This document shows, in pieces, positions 18,571-27,803 of a stretch of DNA of 64,000 nucleotides. The notes below the pieces were generated by a model, which saw nothing but the letters and a program-made list of their open reading frames with translations, had not been told where the DNA came from and ran no database searches. Each line of letters begins with the position of its first letter. Position 1 is the stretch's first letter. The stretch is from Flavobacteriales bacterium (GTDB taxonomy: Bacteria > Bacteroidota > Bacteroidia > Flavobacteriales_F > PHOS-HE28), in assembly GCA_016710015.1 (NCBI GenBank), contig JADJLR010000001.1, positions 902,501 to 966,500 on the forward strand, given 5' to 3'. A program made the translations under genes and the position numbers.

Positions 18571-20889
18571 ATGTCACGTGTGATCAAGTCCCTCGTTCTT
18601 CTTCTCGCCTTCCTGCCACTGTTCGTTGTGGCCCAGACCGGCAGCATTCGTGGTTTCGTGTACGATACGAAAACCGGAGAGCCCATCATCTTCACCAACG
18701 TGATCTTGAAGGGGACCACCATCGGAGCGGCCACGGATGTGAACGGGTATTACTCCATCAATAAAGTGGAGCCTGGCCGATACACGCTGGAGGTGACGTA
18801 TTTGGGCTACGACACGGTGCAACAGTCCGTTTCCGTAGCCCGGGATCAGATCATCATGGAAAAGCTCTTTCTCACGAAGAGCGCGATCCAAATGCGGGAA
18901 TTCGAGGTTCGCGGGGACAAGCAGGAAGCGCAGACCCAAGTCGGCATGGGGGTCACCAAATTGACACCACGCCAGATCGAACTGGTACCCACGATCGGTG
19001 GCGAGGCCGACCTAGCACAATACCTTCAAGTGGTTCCGGGGGTCATCTTCACCGGTGATCAGGGCGGGCAGTTGTACATCCGCGGTGGTTCGCCGATCAT
19101 GAACAAGACCATGTTGGACGGGATGGTGCTGTACAACCCGTTCCATAGCATCGGCTTGTTCAGTGTATTCGACAACGACATCATCCGGAATGCGGACATC
19201 TACACGGCCGGATTCAATGCGGAATTCGGTGGCCGCGTGAGTTCGATCATGGACATCACCACGCGCGATGGGAACAAAACACGCCTGAGTGGAAAAGTGG
19301 CCGCAAGCACCTTCACGGGTAAGGTCATGTTAGAAGGTCCATTGAAAAAGCAGAAAGAACCCGGCGGCGGATCATCCTCCTTCCTGCTGAACATGCGGCA
19401 CAGTTACTTGGACCGCAGCAGCAAGATCTTTTACGAGAATGTCAAGGAGGACGGATTGCCATTCAAATTCACGGATGTCTTCGGCAAGGTCAGCTTCAAC
19501 GGTGAGAACGGCAGCAAGGTCAATCTCTTCGGCTTCAACTTCAGCGATGGGGTCCGCTACCAAGGGGTGAGTGATCTGGGCTGGAACAACTGGGGTGCGG
19601 GCACACACTTCGTGTTGGTCCCTTCGGGTTCTGCCGTGCTGATCGATGGCACTTTCTCAATGAGCAACTACGCCATCGAACTGAAAGAAGGTGAATTGAA
19701 ACCGCGCACAAGTGATATCGGTGGATTCAACGGTGCCATGAACTTCAAGGTCTTCAATCGGGAGGACGAGATCAAGTACGGTGTGGAGGTCCTAGGCTTC
19801 CGAACCAATTTCCAGTTCTATAACAGCTTGGGTCGCGAGTACAAACAAGAACAGAATACCTCGGAGATCGCTGGGTACACCTCCTACAAGAAGGTTTGGA
19901 AAAAGGTGGTGATCGAACCAGGTCTACGCTTGCACTATTACGCTTCACTCTCGGTCGCCAACGTGGAACCCCGCTTGGGCTTCAAGTGGAACATCAACGA
20001 CAACTGGCGTTTCAAATTGGCCGCTGGCCGCTATAGCCAGAACCTGGTGGCCGCCAACAGCGACCGCGACGTGGTCAACCTCTTCTACGGATTCCTCTCC
20101 GCACCGGACAACTTGCCGCGGACATTCACTGAAAAGGATGGTACCGTGCGCGATGTGAAGGACCCCTTGCAGCGCGCGAACCATTACGTGGGCGGCATCG
20201 AATTCGATCTGACGAACGAGCTAACGGCCAACTTCGAGGTGTATCTCAAGGACTTCCGTCAAGTGACCAATTTGAACCGCAACAAGATCTTCAACGACAC
20301 GCCAGAATTCAGTGACCAGCCGGACAATCTGAAGAAGGACTACATCATCGAGAGCGGTCAGGCGTACGGAGCCGACTTCCAGTTGAAGTACCAACGGAAC
20401 AACTACGACATTTGGGTGGTGTACAGCTACACGTACGTGGATCGCTTCGATGGGCTGGTGAGCTACAATCCGGTGTGGGACCGTCGCCACAACATCAATT
20501 TCGTGGCCAGCCACTCCTTCGGCAAATTCAATTCGTGGAAGGCCAATTTGCGTTGGAACTTTGGATCGGGCTTCCCCTACACCCAAACGCAGGGTTTCTA
20601 CGGGTCGGTGCCTTTCAATGGCGATATCAACACGGACTATACCACCAGCAACGCGGACCTCTCCATCCTCTTCGGCCAGTTGAACCAAGGCCGCCTTCCG
20701 ACCTACCACCGCATGGATCTTGGGATCACCAAGATCTGGCGGTTGGATGAGAACCAGCAGGTGGAACTCGACCTGAGCCTCACCAATACCTACGACCGGG
20801 CGAACATCTTCTACTTCGATCGGGTCCGGTACCAGCGAGTGGATCAGTTGCCCCTGCTGCCTAGTGCAGGGGTGAGCTACCGATTCTGA
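18571..20889 (+). CDS. TonB-dependent outer membrane receptor
   Basis: About 772 residues from the ATG at 18571 (signal peptide MSRVIKSLVLLLAFLPLFVVA). The frame opens at 18460, but that extension is not signal-like. An N-terminal carboxypeptidase-regulatory-like (CarbopepD_reg_2) domain is visible (GSIRGFVYDTKTGEPIIFTN). The plug follows (GGEADLAQYLQVVPGV, YIRGGSPIMNKTMLDG), then a long beta-barrel ending in an aromatic residue (VSYRF). It imports an unknown substrate using TonB energy. No SusD partner lies beside it, so it is not a polysaccharide utilisation locus. Confidence 0.93.
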   Translation: MSRVIKSLVLLLAFLPLFVVAQTGSIRGFVYDTKTGEPIIFTNVILKGTTIGAATDVNGYYSINKVEPGRYTLEVTYLGYDTVQQSVSVARDQIIMEKLFLTKSAIQMREFEVRGDKQEAQTQVGMGVTKLTPRQIELVPTIGGEADLAQYLQVVPGVIFTGDQGGQLYIRGGSPIMNKTMLDGMVLYNPFHSIGLFSVFDNDIIRNADIYTAGFNAEFGGRVSSIMDITTRDGNKTRLSGKVAASTFTGKVMLEGPLKKQKEPGGGSSSFLLNMRHSYLDRSSKIFYENVKEDGLPFKFTDVFGKVSFNGENGSKVNLFGFNFSDGVRYQGVSDLGWNNWGAGTHFVLVPSGSAVLIDGTFSMSNYAIELKEGELKPRTSDIGGFNGAMNFKVFNREDEIKYGVEVLGFRTNFQFYNSLGREYKQEQNTSEIAGYTSYKKVWKKVVIEPGLRLHYYASLSVANVEPRLGFKWNINDNWRFKLAAGRYSQNLVAANSDRDVVNLFYGFLSAPDNLPRTFTEKDGTVRDVKDPLQRANHYVGGIEFDLTNELTANFEVYLKDFRQVTNLNRNKIFNDTPEFSDQPDNLKKDYIIESGQAYGADFQLKYQRNNYDIWVVYSYTYVDRFDGLVSYNPVWDRRHNINFVASHSFGKFNSWKANLRWNFGSGFPYTQTQGFYGSVPFNGDINTDYTTSNADLSILFGQLNQGRLPTYHRMDLGITKIWRLDENQQVELDLSLTNTYDRANIFYFDRVRYQRVDQLPLLPSAGVSYRF

Positions 20890-21083
20890 CCCTGCTGAAA
20901 GGCGCTGTCCCATCGGTCGATCCGCATATCGGGAACGAACTGCAAGGCAGTTGAGTTCGTGAGTTGCGGTCGGATCACGCCAAGTTCTTAGCCTTTATCC
21001 ACAGGGAAGTCCCGCTGTTGCCGAGTGGTTTACCTTTACACACCGTGATCACACCTCCCAATTCAGGGATCGATCGCAAAGTG

Positions 21084-22733
21084 ATGACGGGATCCACCAA
21101 GTACATTTTCGTTACCGGAGGCGTGACCTCCTCGTTGGGCAAAGGCATCATCAGTGCCAGCCTAGCGAAGTTGTTGCAAGCGCGTGGGTTCACGGTCACC
21201 ATCCAGAAACTGGACCCCTACATCAATGTGGATCCGGGCACGTTGAATCCGTATGAGCATGGGGAGTGTTTCGTAACGGAAGATGGTGCGGAGACCGACC
21301 TGGATCTGGGCCACTACGAGCGGTTCTTGGACGTGCCCACCAGCAAGGCGAACAACGTCACTACTGGACGGATCTACCAGAACGTCATCAGCAAAGAACG
21401 CCGGGGCGAATACTTGGGCAAGACCGTGCAGGTGATCCCCCACATCACCGACGAGATCAAGGCCCACATCCAAGCCTTGGGCCGCAAAGGCATCTACGAT
21501 TTCGTGATCACCGAGGTAGGTGGCACCGTGGGCGATATCGAAAGCTTGCCCTACGTGGAAGCCATTCGCCAACTGAAGTGGCAGAAAGGAAAGGATTGCC
21601 TAACGATCCATTTGACCCTGCTCCCCTTCCTGAGTACCACAGGCGAACTGAAGACCAAGCCCACCCAGCACAGCGTGAAGGAACTGTTGAGCCTTGGCGT
21701 ACAGCCGGATGTGTTGGTATGCCGCACGGAACACCCCATGCAGAAGGGCATGAAGGAGAAGATCGCCTTGTTCTGCAACGTGGATGCGCAAGCCGTGATC
21801 GAGAGCCGCGATGCGGATACCATCTACGATGTGCCTTTGATGATGCAGGCCGAAGGCTTGGACCAAGTGGTACTTCAAAAATTGGCCATTACCGGCTATC
21901 CGGAGGTGGACCTCACGAAGTGGAAGGACTTCCTGCGTCGGTACAAGGAACCGAAGAGCGAGGTCCACATCGCGCTGGTGGGCAAATACGTGGAATTGAA
22001 GGATGCCTACAAGAGCATCAAGGAAGCGCTGGAGCATGCGGGGGCCGAGAACGAGACCAAAGTCCATATCAAGTGGGTCCACAGCGAAAAGGTCACTCCG
22101 AAGAATGTGGCGCGCCACCTGGGTGGATCGAGCGGCATCTTGGTGGCCCCCGGCTTCGGACATCGCGGGATCGAGGGCAAGATCGAGGCCATCAAATTCG
22201 CACGGGAGAACAAGATCCCCTTCCTCGGCATCTGCTTGGGCATGCAGTGTGCGGTGATCGAATTCGCTAGGAACGTGATCGGGTATACCGATGCGAATAG
22301 CACGGAAATGGATGCAGATACCAAGCACCCGGTGATCGGGATGATGGAGGATCAGAAATTGGTGGAGAACAAAGGCGGCACCATGCGTCTTGGGGCCTAC
22401 TCCTGCAAGCTATCCGAAGGATCCTTGGCCAGAAAGACATACGGACGCAAGGACATCTCGGAGCGGCACCGGCATCGGTACGAATTCAATAATACCTACC
22501 AGAAGGCCTTCGAAAAAGCAGGGATGCTGGCCACAGGGATCAATCCGCAGGCCAAGTTGGTGGAGATCGTAGAAGTGAAGGACCACCCGTGGTTCATCGG
22601 GGTGCAGTTCCATCCGGAATACCGAAGTACCGTGGCCAAGCCGCACCCGTTGTTCGTTCACTTCGTTGCTGCAGCCATGAAGCAAGGTGCCACACCGATA
22701 GTGCGGGTAGAGGAATCGGCAGAGAAGCTTTAG
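21084..22733 (+). CDS. pyrG: CTP synthase
   Basis: A 549-residue enzyme that makes CTP from UTP, ATP and glutamine. The start at 21084 (MTGSTKYIFVTGGV) is the family start; the frame is open to 20964. The amidoligase domain (1-270) shows GGVTSSLGKG and DPYINVDPGT. The glutaminase domain (about 300-549) shows the nucleophile in GICLGMQ and the His/Glu pair in VQFHPEY. Length matches the family (about 540). Confidence 0.96.
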   Translation: MTGSTKYIFVTGGVTSSLGKGIISASLAKLLQARGFTVTIQKLDPYINVDPGTLNPYEHGECFVTEDGAETDLDLGHYERFLDVPTSKANNVTTGRIYQNVISKERRGEYLGKTVQVIPHITDEIKAHIQALGRKGIYDFVITEVGGTVGDIESLPYVEAIRQLKWQKGKDCLTIHLTLLPFLSTTGELKTKPTQHSVKELLSLGVQPDVLVCRTEHPMQKGMKEKIALFCNVDAQAVIESRDADTIYDVPLMMQAEGLDQVVLQKLAITGYPEVDLTKWKDFLRRYKEPKSEVHIALVGKYVELKDAYKSIKEALEHAGAENETKVHIKWVHSEKVTPKNVARHLGGSSGILVAPGFGHRGIEGKIEAIKFARENKIPFLGICLGMQCAVIEFARNVIGYTDANSTEMDADTKHPVIGMMEDQKLVENKGGTMRLGAYSCKLSEGSLARKTYGRKDISERHRHRYEFNNTYQKAFEKAGMLATGINPQAKLVEIVEVKDHPWFIGVQFHPEYRSTVAKPHPLFVHFVAAAMKQGATPIVRVEESAEKL

Positions 22734-22867
22734 GCGCGGGTCGTGCAGACATGGGCACTTGCCCACATGTCCACATGACCACATGCTTTCCTGTCCTCAA
22801 TAGAAGTACCAGCCGTCTATCTTTGCCGCCCTTCTGTCACACCTAGCTTACCCGGTGAAGGCATCTC
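22734..22867. other. Intergenic region with ACATG repeats and yidC promoter
   Basis: A short hairpin ACATGGGC-ACTT-GCCCACATGT lies at about 22749-22770, followed by two more copies of CCACATG. It may act as the pyrG terminator, but there is no clear T tract. The yidC promoter element follows at 22818. Confidence 0.45.
22818..22825 (+). promoter_or_regulatory. yidC -7 element (TATCTTTG)
   Basis: A perfect TAnnTTTG, 42 nt before the yidC ATG. No TTG at N19 upstream. Confidence 0.55.
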
Positions 22868-24754
22868 ATGGATAGGAATTCGATCATAGGCTTCATTCTC
22901 ATCGCTGCCATTCTGGGTGGCTACACGTGGTACAGCATGCCCACCGCCGAGGAGCAGGCGCGCATGCAACGGACCCAGGACAGTCTCGCGACCGTGGCCA
23001 TTGAGCGCCAAGGCCAGGAGGCCGAACAAGCCCTGAAGACCCAACCCGAAAAGCCTGCTGACAAGCTGGTGGCTGCACCTGTGCTGGCGGAAGGCGATAC
23101 CGTCGCAACGGACAGCTTGCTGATGGCTGCTCGGGATCAACGCTTCGGCATCTTCCACCCTTCGGCAACGGGCACCAACAAAGAGGTAGTGATCGAGAAC
23201 GACCACCTGCAAGTGGCGCTATCCTCACATGGTGCAAAGCCATCGGTCATCAGACTGAAGGAATACCTCACGCACGTAAAGACCCCGCTCTACCTCGCCG
23301 ACCCGGACAGTGGGAACTACGAGTTCAAGTTCATCATCGGCAACCAGGACATCAGCACCAACGATCTGTACTTCACGGCAGAGAAACAAGGTAAGGACGG
23401 CGTACGCTTCACAGCGGCCACCACGGATCCGGCCAAATTCCTGCGGATCACATACACGCTGGATACCACGAGTTATTTCATGGATGTCCGGGCGGAGGTC
23501 GTCGGAATGGACGATGAAGTGGATGCGCGCAACACCGTCTTCAACTGGGAATTGGTGGGCTTCGCCAACGAGAAGTACCGCACCGGTGAATTGCAGAAAT
23601 GCGGTGTGTACTACAAGTACTTCAGCGATAGCCGACAGTACCTGAGTGAGAGCAAGGAGGACGAGAAGAAATTGGAAGGGCGTACCAACTGGATCGCCTT
23701 CAAACAGGACTTCTTCACCGTGGCCTTGATCAGTGCAGAAGGCTTCGCCGGGAACGGATCGGAACTTGCCATTACACCGCTGGAAGACGTGACCCACACC
23801 AAGAGGTACAGCGCCAAGCTCTTCTTCGAGAAGGACCGGGATGCCGAAGCGAACGTTGCGATGAAGCTCTACTTAGGGCCCAACCACTACGGCACGTTGC
23901 GGCGCACGGAGATCCCGGAGTTCGACAACATCATCGACCTGGGCCCGTACATCTTCGGGTGGATGAACCGCTGGTTGGTGATCCCGATCTTCAATTTCCT
24001 GGATGGCTGGGGTTGGAACTACGGCATCATCATCCTAGTGCTCACCGTGGTGATCAAGCTGCTCCTGATGCCGCTGACCTACAAGAATTTCGTGAGCAGC
24101 GCCAAGATGCGGGTGCTGAAGCCGGAGATCGATGCCATCACGGAAAAGCACAAGGATGGCGATGCGCTGAAGAAGCAGCAGGCCACCATGGAACTGTACC
24201 GTAAAGCCGGCGTGAACCCAGCCAGTGGTTGCCTGCCCATGTTGGTACAAATGCCCGTGCTCTTCGCCATGTTCCGATTCTTCCCCAGCAGCATCGAATT
24301 GCGGCAGCAGAGCTTCTTGTGGGCCGATGACCTCAGCACCTTCGACAGCATCTATTCGTGGAGTGCCCAGATCCCATTGATCAGTTCGATGTACGGCAAC
24401 CACATCAGTCTGTTCACCATCCTAATGGCGGCCAGTACCATGGTGTACACGGCCATCAACAGCAATCAGATGCCCACCCAGCAGGGCATGCCGAACATGA
24501 AGGTGATGATGTACCTCTTTCCGGTAATGATGTTGTTCTTCATGAACAGCCTCCCCGCCGGCTTGAGCTACTACTACCTGCTTGCCAACCTGATCAGCAT
24601 CCTGCAGATGACCGCCTTCAAGAGCCTGTTCGTGAACGAGGACAAGATCCGTATGCAGCTGCTCACGAACATGAAGACACCCAAGAAGAAGAGCAAATGG
24701 CAGCAGCGTTTGGATGACATGCAGAAGCAGCAACAAGCCTCCCGCAAACGTTGA
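22868..24754 (+). CDS. yidC: Membrane protein insertase YidC
   Basis: A 628-residue inner-membrane insertase that helps Sec place proteins in the membrane. It has an N-terminal transmembrane anchor (about 6-22), then a large periplasmic beta domain (about 95-345). The conserved five-helix core (about 355-600) includes GWGWNYGIIILVLTVVIKLL and YRKAGVNPASGCLPMLVQMP. The C-terminus is basic (KKKSKWQQRL), as in YidC proteins that contact ribosomes. Upstream TATCTTTG gives a promoter; no Shine-Dalgarno sequence is seen. Confidence 0.96.
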   Translation: MDRNSIIGFILIAAILGGYTWYSMPTAEEQARMQRTQDSLATVAIERQGQEAEQALKTQPEKPADKLVAAPVLAEGDTVATDSLLMAARDQRFGIFHPSATGTNKEVVIENDHLQVALSSHGAKPSVIRLKEYLTHVKTPLYLADPDSGNYEFKFIIGNQDISTNDLYFTAEKQGKDGVRFTAATTDPAKFLRITYTLDTTSYFMDVRAEVVGMDDEVDARNTVFNWELVGFANEKYRTGELQKCGVYYKYFSDSRQYLSESKEDEKKLEGRTNWIAFKQDFFTVALISAEGFAGNGSELAITPLEDVTHTKRYSAKLFFEKDRDAEANVAMKLYLGPNHYGTLRRTEIPEFDNIIDLGPYIFGWMNRWLVIPIFNFLDGWGWNYGIIILVLTVVIKLLLMPLTYKNFVSSAKMRVLKPEIDAITEKHKDGDALKKQQATMELYRKAGVNPASGCLPMLVQMPVLFAMFRFFPSSIELRQQSFLWADDLSTFDSIYSWSAQIPLISSMYGNHISLFTILMAASTMVYTAINSNQMPTQQGMPNMKVMMYLFPVMMLFFMNSLPAGLSYYYLLANLISILQMTAFKSLFVNEDKIRMQLLTNMKTPKKKSKWQQRLDDMQKQQQASRKR

Positions 24755-24815
24755 CCGAAAGGACCGCATTGCTTTTGGCACGCGATCGGAGTACCAAGAA
24801 CAAGAACGAACCACC

Positions 24816-25364
24816 ATGCAAGCACGCTTCTTTCCCTTCGTGATCCTGATCGCTGGCCTTCTGCTGGCCTGCGCACAAAAGCAAACTGTCACCACCACCA
24901 AGACGGCTCCAACTCCACCTACCGAGCCACAGACCAAAGGCCACTACGACGGGCCCCGCTTTGGTGGTCCAGGCAAAACGGACTCGCTGTTCTTCAGCAT
25001 GGAGCGCACGCCCTGCTTCGGGCAATGCAAGGCATACCGCATCAACGTGTACCGCAGCGGATACGCCACGTTCGAAGGGCGTTCCAATGTGGAGCTGGAA
25101 GGCATGCACTTCGGACATGTGGGAAAGGACACGTTGGCGACCCTGTTGCGCGAAGCCGAGAAGATCCAATTTTTCGAACTGGAGGATAAATACGACAGCA
25201 ACGTCACTGACCTGCCGAGTTCGATCATCCGCATCGTCGGGGGCAACCGGGACAAGCGCGTCTATGCGCGGGTCGGTACCCCAGCGAAGTTCAGAAGCTA
25301 TTTCGAACAGGCGGAAGGCTTGCTCTTCCCCCTGCCTTGGCACCCGCTGCCGGCGCAGGAGTAG
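24816..25364 (+). CDS. DUF6438 domain lipoprotein
   Basis: About 182 residues from the ATG at 24816; the longer frame from 24714 overlaps yidC. A lipoprotein signal ends LLLAC, then a Thr/Pro-rich linker. The DUF6438 core begins with RTPCFGQCKAYRINVYRSGYA, whose PCFGxCxxY motif is typical, and continues to the C-terminus. Function unknown; envelope location inferred from the lipobox. Confidence 0.82.
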   Translation: MQARFFPFVILIAGLLLACAQKQTVTTTKTAPTPPTEPQTKGHYDGPRFGGPGKTDSLFFSMERTPCFGQCKAYRINVYRSGYATFEGRSNVELEGMHFGHVGKDTLATLLREAEKIQFFELEDKYDSNVTDLPSSIIRIVGGNRDKRVYARVGTPAKFRSYFEQAEGLLFPLPWHPLPAQE

Positions 25365-25406
25365 ACCAACCGTTCAGCCCACATCGTGCGGCGTGTAACG
25401 CGGCCA

Positions 25407-25436
25407 TTGCCATGGCGGTCAGGGTGGTTACCTTTG
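25407..25436 (+). promoter_or_regulatory. Promoter of the S46 peptidase gene, TTG-N19-TACCTTTG
   Basis: TTG at 25407-25409, exactly 19 nt, then TACCTTTG at 25429-25436. It has the same geometry as the rRNA promoter of this window. The start codon is 25 nt downstream. Confidence 0.75.
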
Positions 25437-25461
25437 TCGCCCCTCAATAGACCTGATCCCC

Positions 25462-27705
25462 ATGAAGCGTACCCTCTCGCTGCTCACTGCAGCCATTCTG
25501 TTCTTTGCCACACAAGCCCACGAAGGCATGTGGCTGCTCAACAAACTGAAGCAGATCAACGAAGCCGAAATGCAAAAGCTCGGCTTCAAACTGACGGCCG
25601 AGGACATCTACGACATCAACAAGAGCAGCCTGAAGGACGGCATCGTGCGTTTGGGCGGTGGCTTCTGTAGCGGCGAAATGGTGAGCGCCGAAGGTCTCTT
25701 CCTGACCAACCACCACTGTGGCTACGACGCTGTGCAAGGCTTGAGCAGCGTGGAGCACGACTACCTCACCGATGGTTTCTGGGCGAAGACCCGCGCAGAC
25801 GAGAAAGCCGCTGGCTTCAGCGTGAGCTTCTTGCAACACATCGACGATGTCACAGAGCGCGTGAACGGCGAATTGACCGCTGACATGAGCGAAGCGGACC
25901 GCAATGCCAAGATCGAGGAGATCGCGGGCACGTTGATCGAGGAAAGCAGCAAGGAGAATGGCCTCAGCACCGAATTCAAGGTGATGTTCGAGGGCAATGA
26001 ATTCTACCTCTTCCACTACAAGACCTTCCGCGATGTGCGTTTGGTCGGGGTGCCACCAAGTGCCATCGGCAAATTCGGTGGTGATACCGACAACTGGATG
26101 TGGCCGCGCCACACGGGCGACTTCAGCATGTTCCGTGTGTACACCGGTGCCGATGGCGAACCTGCCGATCCCGCACCCACGAACATCCCCTTCAAGCCGA
26201 AGCACCATTTCCCCGTCAGCATCAACGGTGTGAAAGAGGGCGACTTCACCATGATCATGGGCTACCCCGGCAGCACCGATCGTTTCCTCAGCAGCCATGG
26301 CGTGAAGCTGGGCTTGGAACAGGAATTCCCAAGTCGTGTGAAGGTGCGCCGTGCAAAGCTGGACATCTACGAGGAGTTCCAAGCGCAGGATCCTGTTGTG
26401 CGCATCCAGTACGCCAGCAAGCACGCATCGGTGAGCAACTACTGGAAGTACTTCATCGGCCAAAGCCGTGGCTTGAAGCGTTTGCACATTGAGGAGAAGA
26501 AGCAAGCGCAGGAACGTGAGCTCATGGATTGGGTGAATGCCGATGCCACGCGCAAAGCGAAATACGGCGACATCATGACGGACTTGGAGAGCGGCTATAC
26601 CGAGCGCGCCAAGTTCGAGAAGGCCAATGTGTACATGCAGGAAGCGGCTTTCGGGAGTGAAGCGGTCATCTTGGGCTTCCGTCTTTTCGGCTTGAAAATG
26701 CAATTGGCCACAGACCCGAAGGATGCACCGAAAGTGGCAGCGGCCGTGGCCCGTGCGCAAGCCGCATCGGATGAATTTTGGAAGGACTACAACCCCGCGA
26801 CGGACCAGAAAGTGACCGCCACCATGTTCCGCATGTTCCACAGCGATGTGGCGCGCGACCTTCAGCCGCAAGTCATGAACACCATCGAGAAGAAATACAA
26901 GGGCAACTTCGATGCGTGGGCCGCAGCGTTATTCAAATCCAGCATCCTTACGGACCAAGCACGGATGAATGCCTTCCTCGCGAAACCGTCGTTGAAGGTC
27001 TTGGACAAGGACCTCGGCTTCCAGACCTCGGAATCCTGCTTGAACCATTACCGCAACTTCCTCGCTCCGGCCTTGTCCGCAGGCGACGAAAGTTTGGAGC
27101 GTGGTTACCGGTTGATGGTGGCCGCCATGCGCGAAAAGAACCCCGCCAAGAATTGGTATCCGAATGCCAACAGCACCATGCGCCTCACCTATGGTCAAGT
27201 CGGTAGCTACGTGCCTGCGGATGCCGTGTTCTACGATTACGAAACCACGGTGAACGGCGTTCTAGAGAAGGAGGACAACACGAACCCTGAATTCATCGTA
27301 CCCAAGCGCCAGCACGAACTGTTGATGAAGAAGGATTACGGTCGTTACGCCAATGAAAAAGGCGAACTCATCACCTGCTTCATCAGCAACAACGACATCA
27401 CTGGGGGCAACAGCGGCAGCGGTGTGTTCAACGCCAGCGGCGAACTCATCGGCATTGCTTTCGATGGCAACTGGGAAGCTATGAGTGGCGACATCGCCTT
27501 CGAACCCGAATTGCAACGCACCATCAGCGTGGACATCCGTTACGTGCTGTGGACCATCGACACTTTCGCAGGTGCCAGCCACTTGGTGGACGAAATGACC
27601 TTGGTACAGCGCAAAGCCGAAGAGGTGAAGGTGGATGTGCCCGTGGAAACGGTACCTGCGCCCAAGAAGCCGACCAAGACGGTTGCGCCGGTGAAGAAGA
27701 GCTGA
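25462..27705 (+). CDS. S46 family dipeptidyl peptidase, DPP7-type
   Basis: A 747-residue exported peptidase that removes dipeptides from peptide N-termini in the periplasm. Signal peptide at 1-19. The catalytic His lies in LTNHHCGYDAV and the Ser in TGGNSGSGVFNASGELIG. In this family the residue 18 after the Ser sets specificity: Arg in DPP11 (acidic P1), Gly in DPP7 (hydrophobic P1). Here it is Gly (IAFDGNWE), so DPP7-like specificity is predicted. The C-terminal tail is Lys/Pro/Val-rich. Confidence 0.93.
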   Translation: MKRTLSLLTAAILFFATQAHEGMWLLNKLKQINEAEMQKLGFKLTAEDIYDINKSSLKDGIVRLGGGFCSGEMVSAEGLFLTNHHCGYDAVQGLSSVEHDYLTDGFWAKTRADEKAAGFSVSFLQHIDDVTERVNGELTADMSEADRNAKIEEIAGTLIEESSKENGLSTEFKVMFEGNEFYLFHYKTFRDVRLVGVPPSAIGKFGGDTDNWMWPRHTGDFSMFRVYTGADGEPADPAPTNIPFKPKHHFPVSINGVKEGDFTMIMGYPGSTDRFLSSHGVKLGLEQEFPSRVKVRRAKLDIYEEFQAQDPVVRIQYASKHASVSNYWKYFIGQSRGLKRLHIEEKKQAQERELMDWVNADATRKAKYGDIMTDLESGYTERAKFEKANVYMQEAAFGSEAVILGFRLFGLKMQLATDPKDAPKVAAAVARAQAASDEFWKDYNPATDQKVTATMFRMFHSDVARDLQPQVMNTIEKKYKGNFDAWAAALFKSSILTDQARMNAFLAKPSLKVLDKDLGFQTSESCLNHYRNFLAPALSAGDESLERGYRLMVAAMREKNPAKNWYPNANSTMRLTYGQVGSYVPADAVFYDYETTVNGVLEKEDNTNPEFIVPKRQHELLMKKDYGRYANEKGELITCFISNNDITGGNSGSGVFNASGELIGIAFDGNWEAMSGDIAFEPELQRTISVDIRYVLWTIDTFAGASHLVDEMTLVQRKAEEVKVDVPVETVPAPKKPTKTVAPVKKS

Positions 27706-27719
27706 GCGAACCGCTGTGA

Positions 27720-27759
27720 AATGCAGAACGGCGACCAGAGTGGGTCGCCGTTCTGCATT
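27720..27759 (+). terminator. Hairpin terminator after the S46 peptidase gene
   Basis: A perfect 17-bp stem: AATGCAGAACGGCGACC (27720-27736) pairs with 27743-27759 around a 6-base loop. There is no strong T tract after it, so termination strength is uncertain. Confidence 0.6.
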
Positions 27760-27803
27760 AATACCCATTCAACATCCAAAGTCCTCACTATCTTCCACCA
27801 GCC

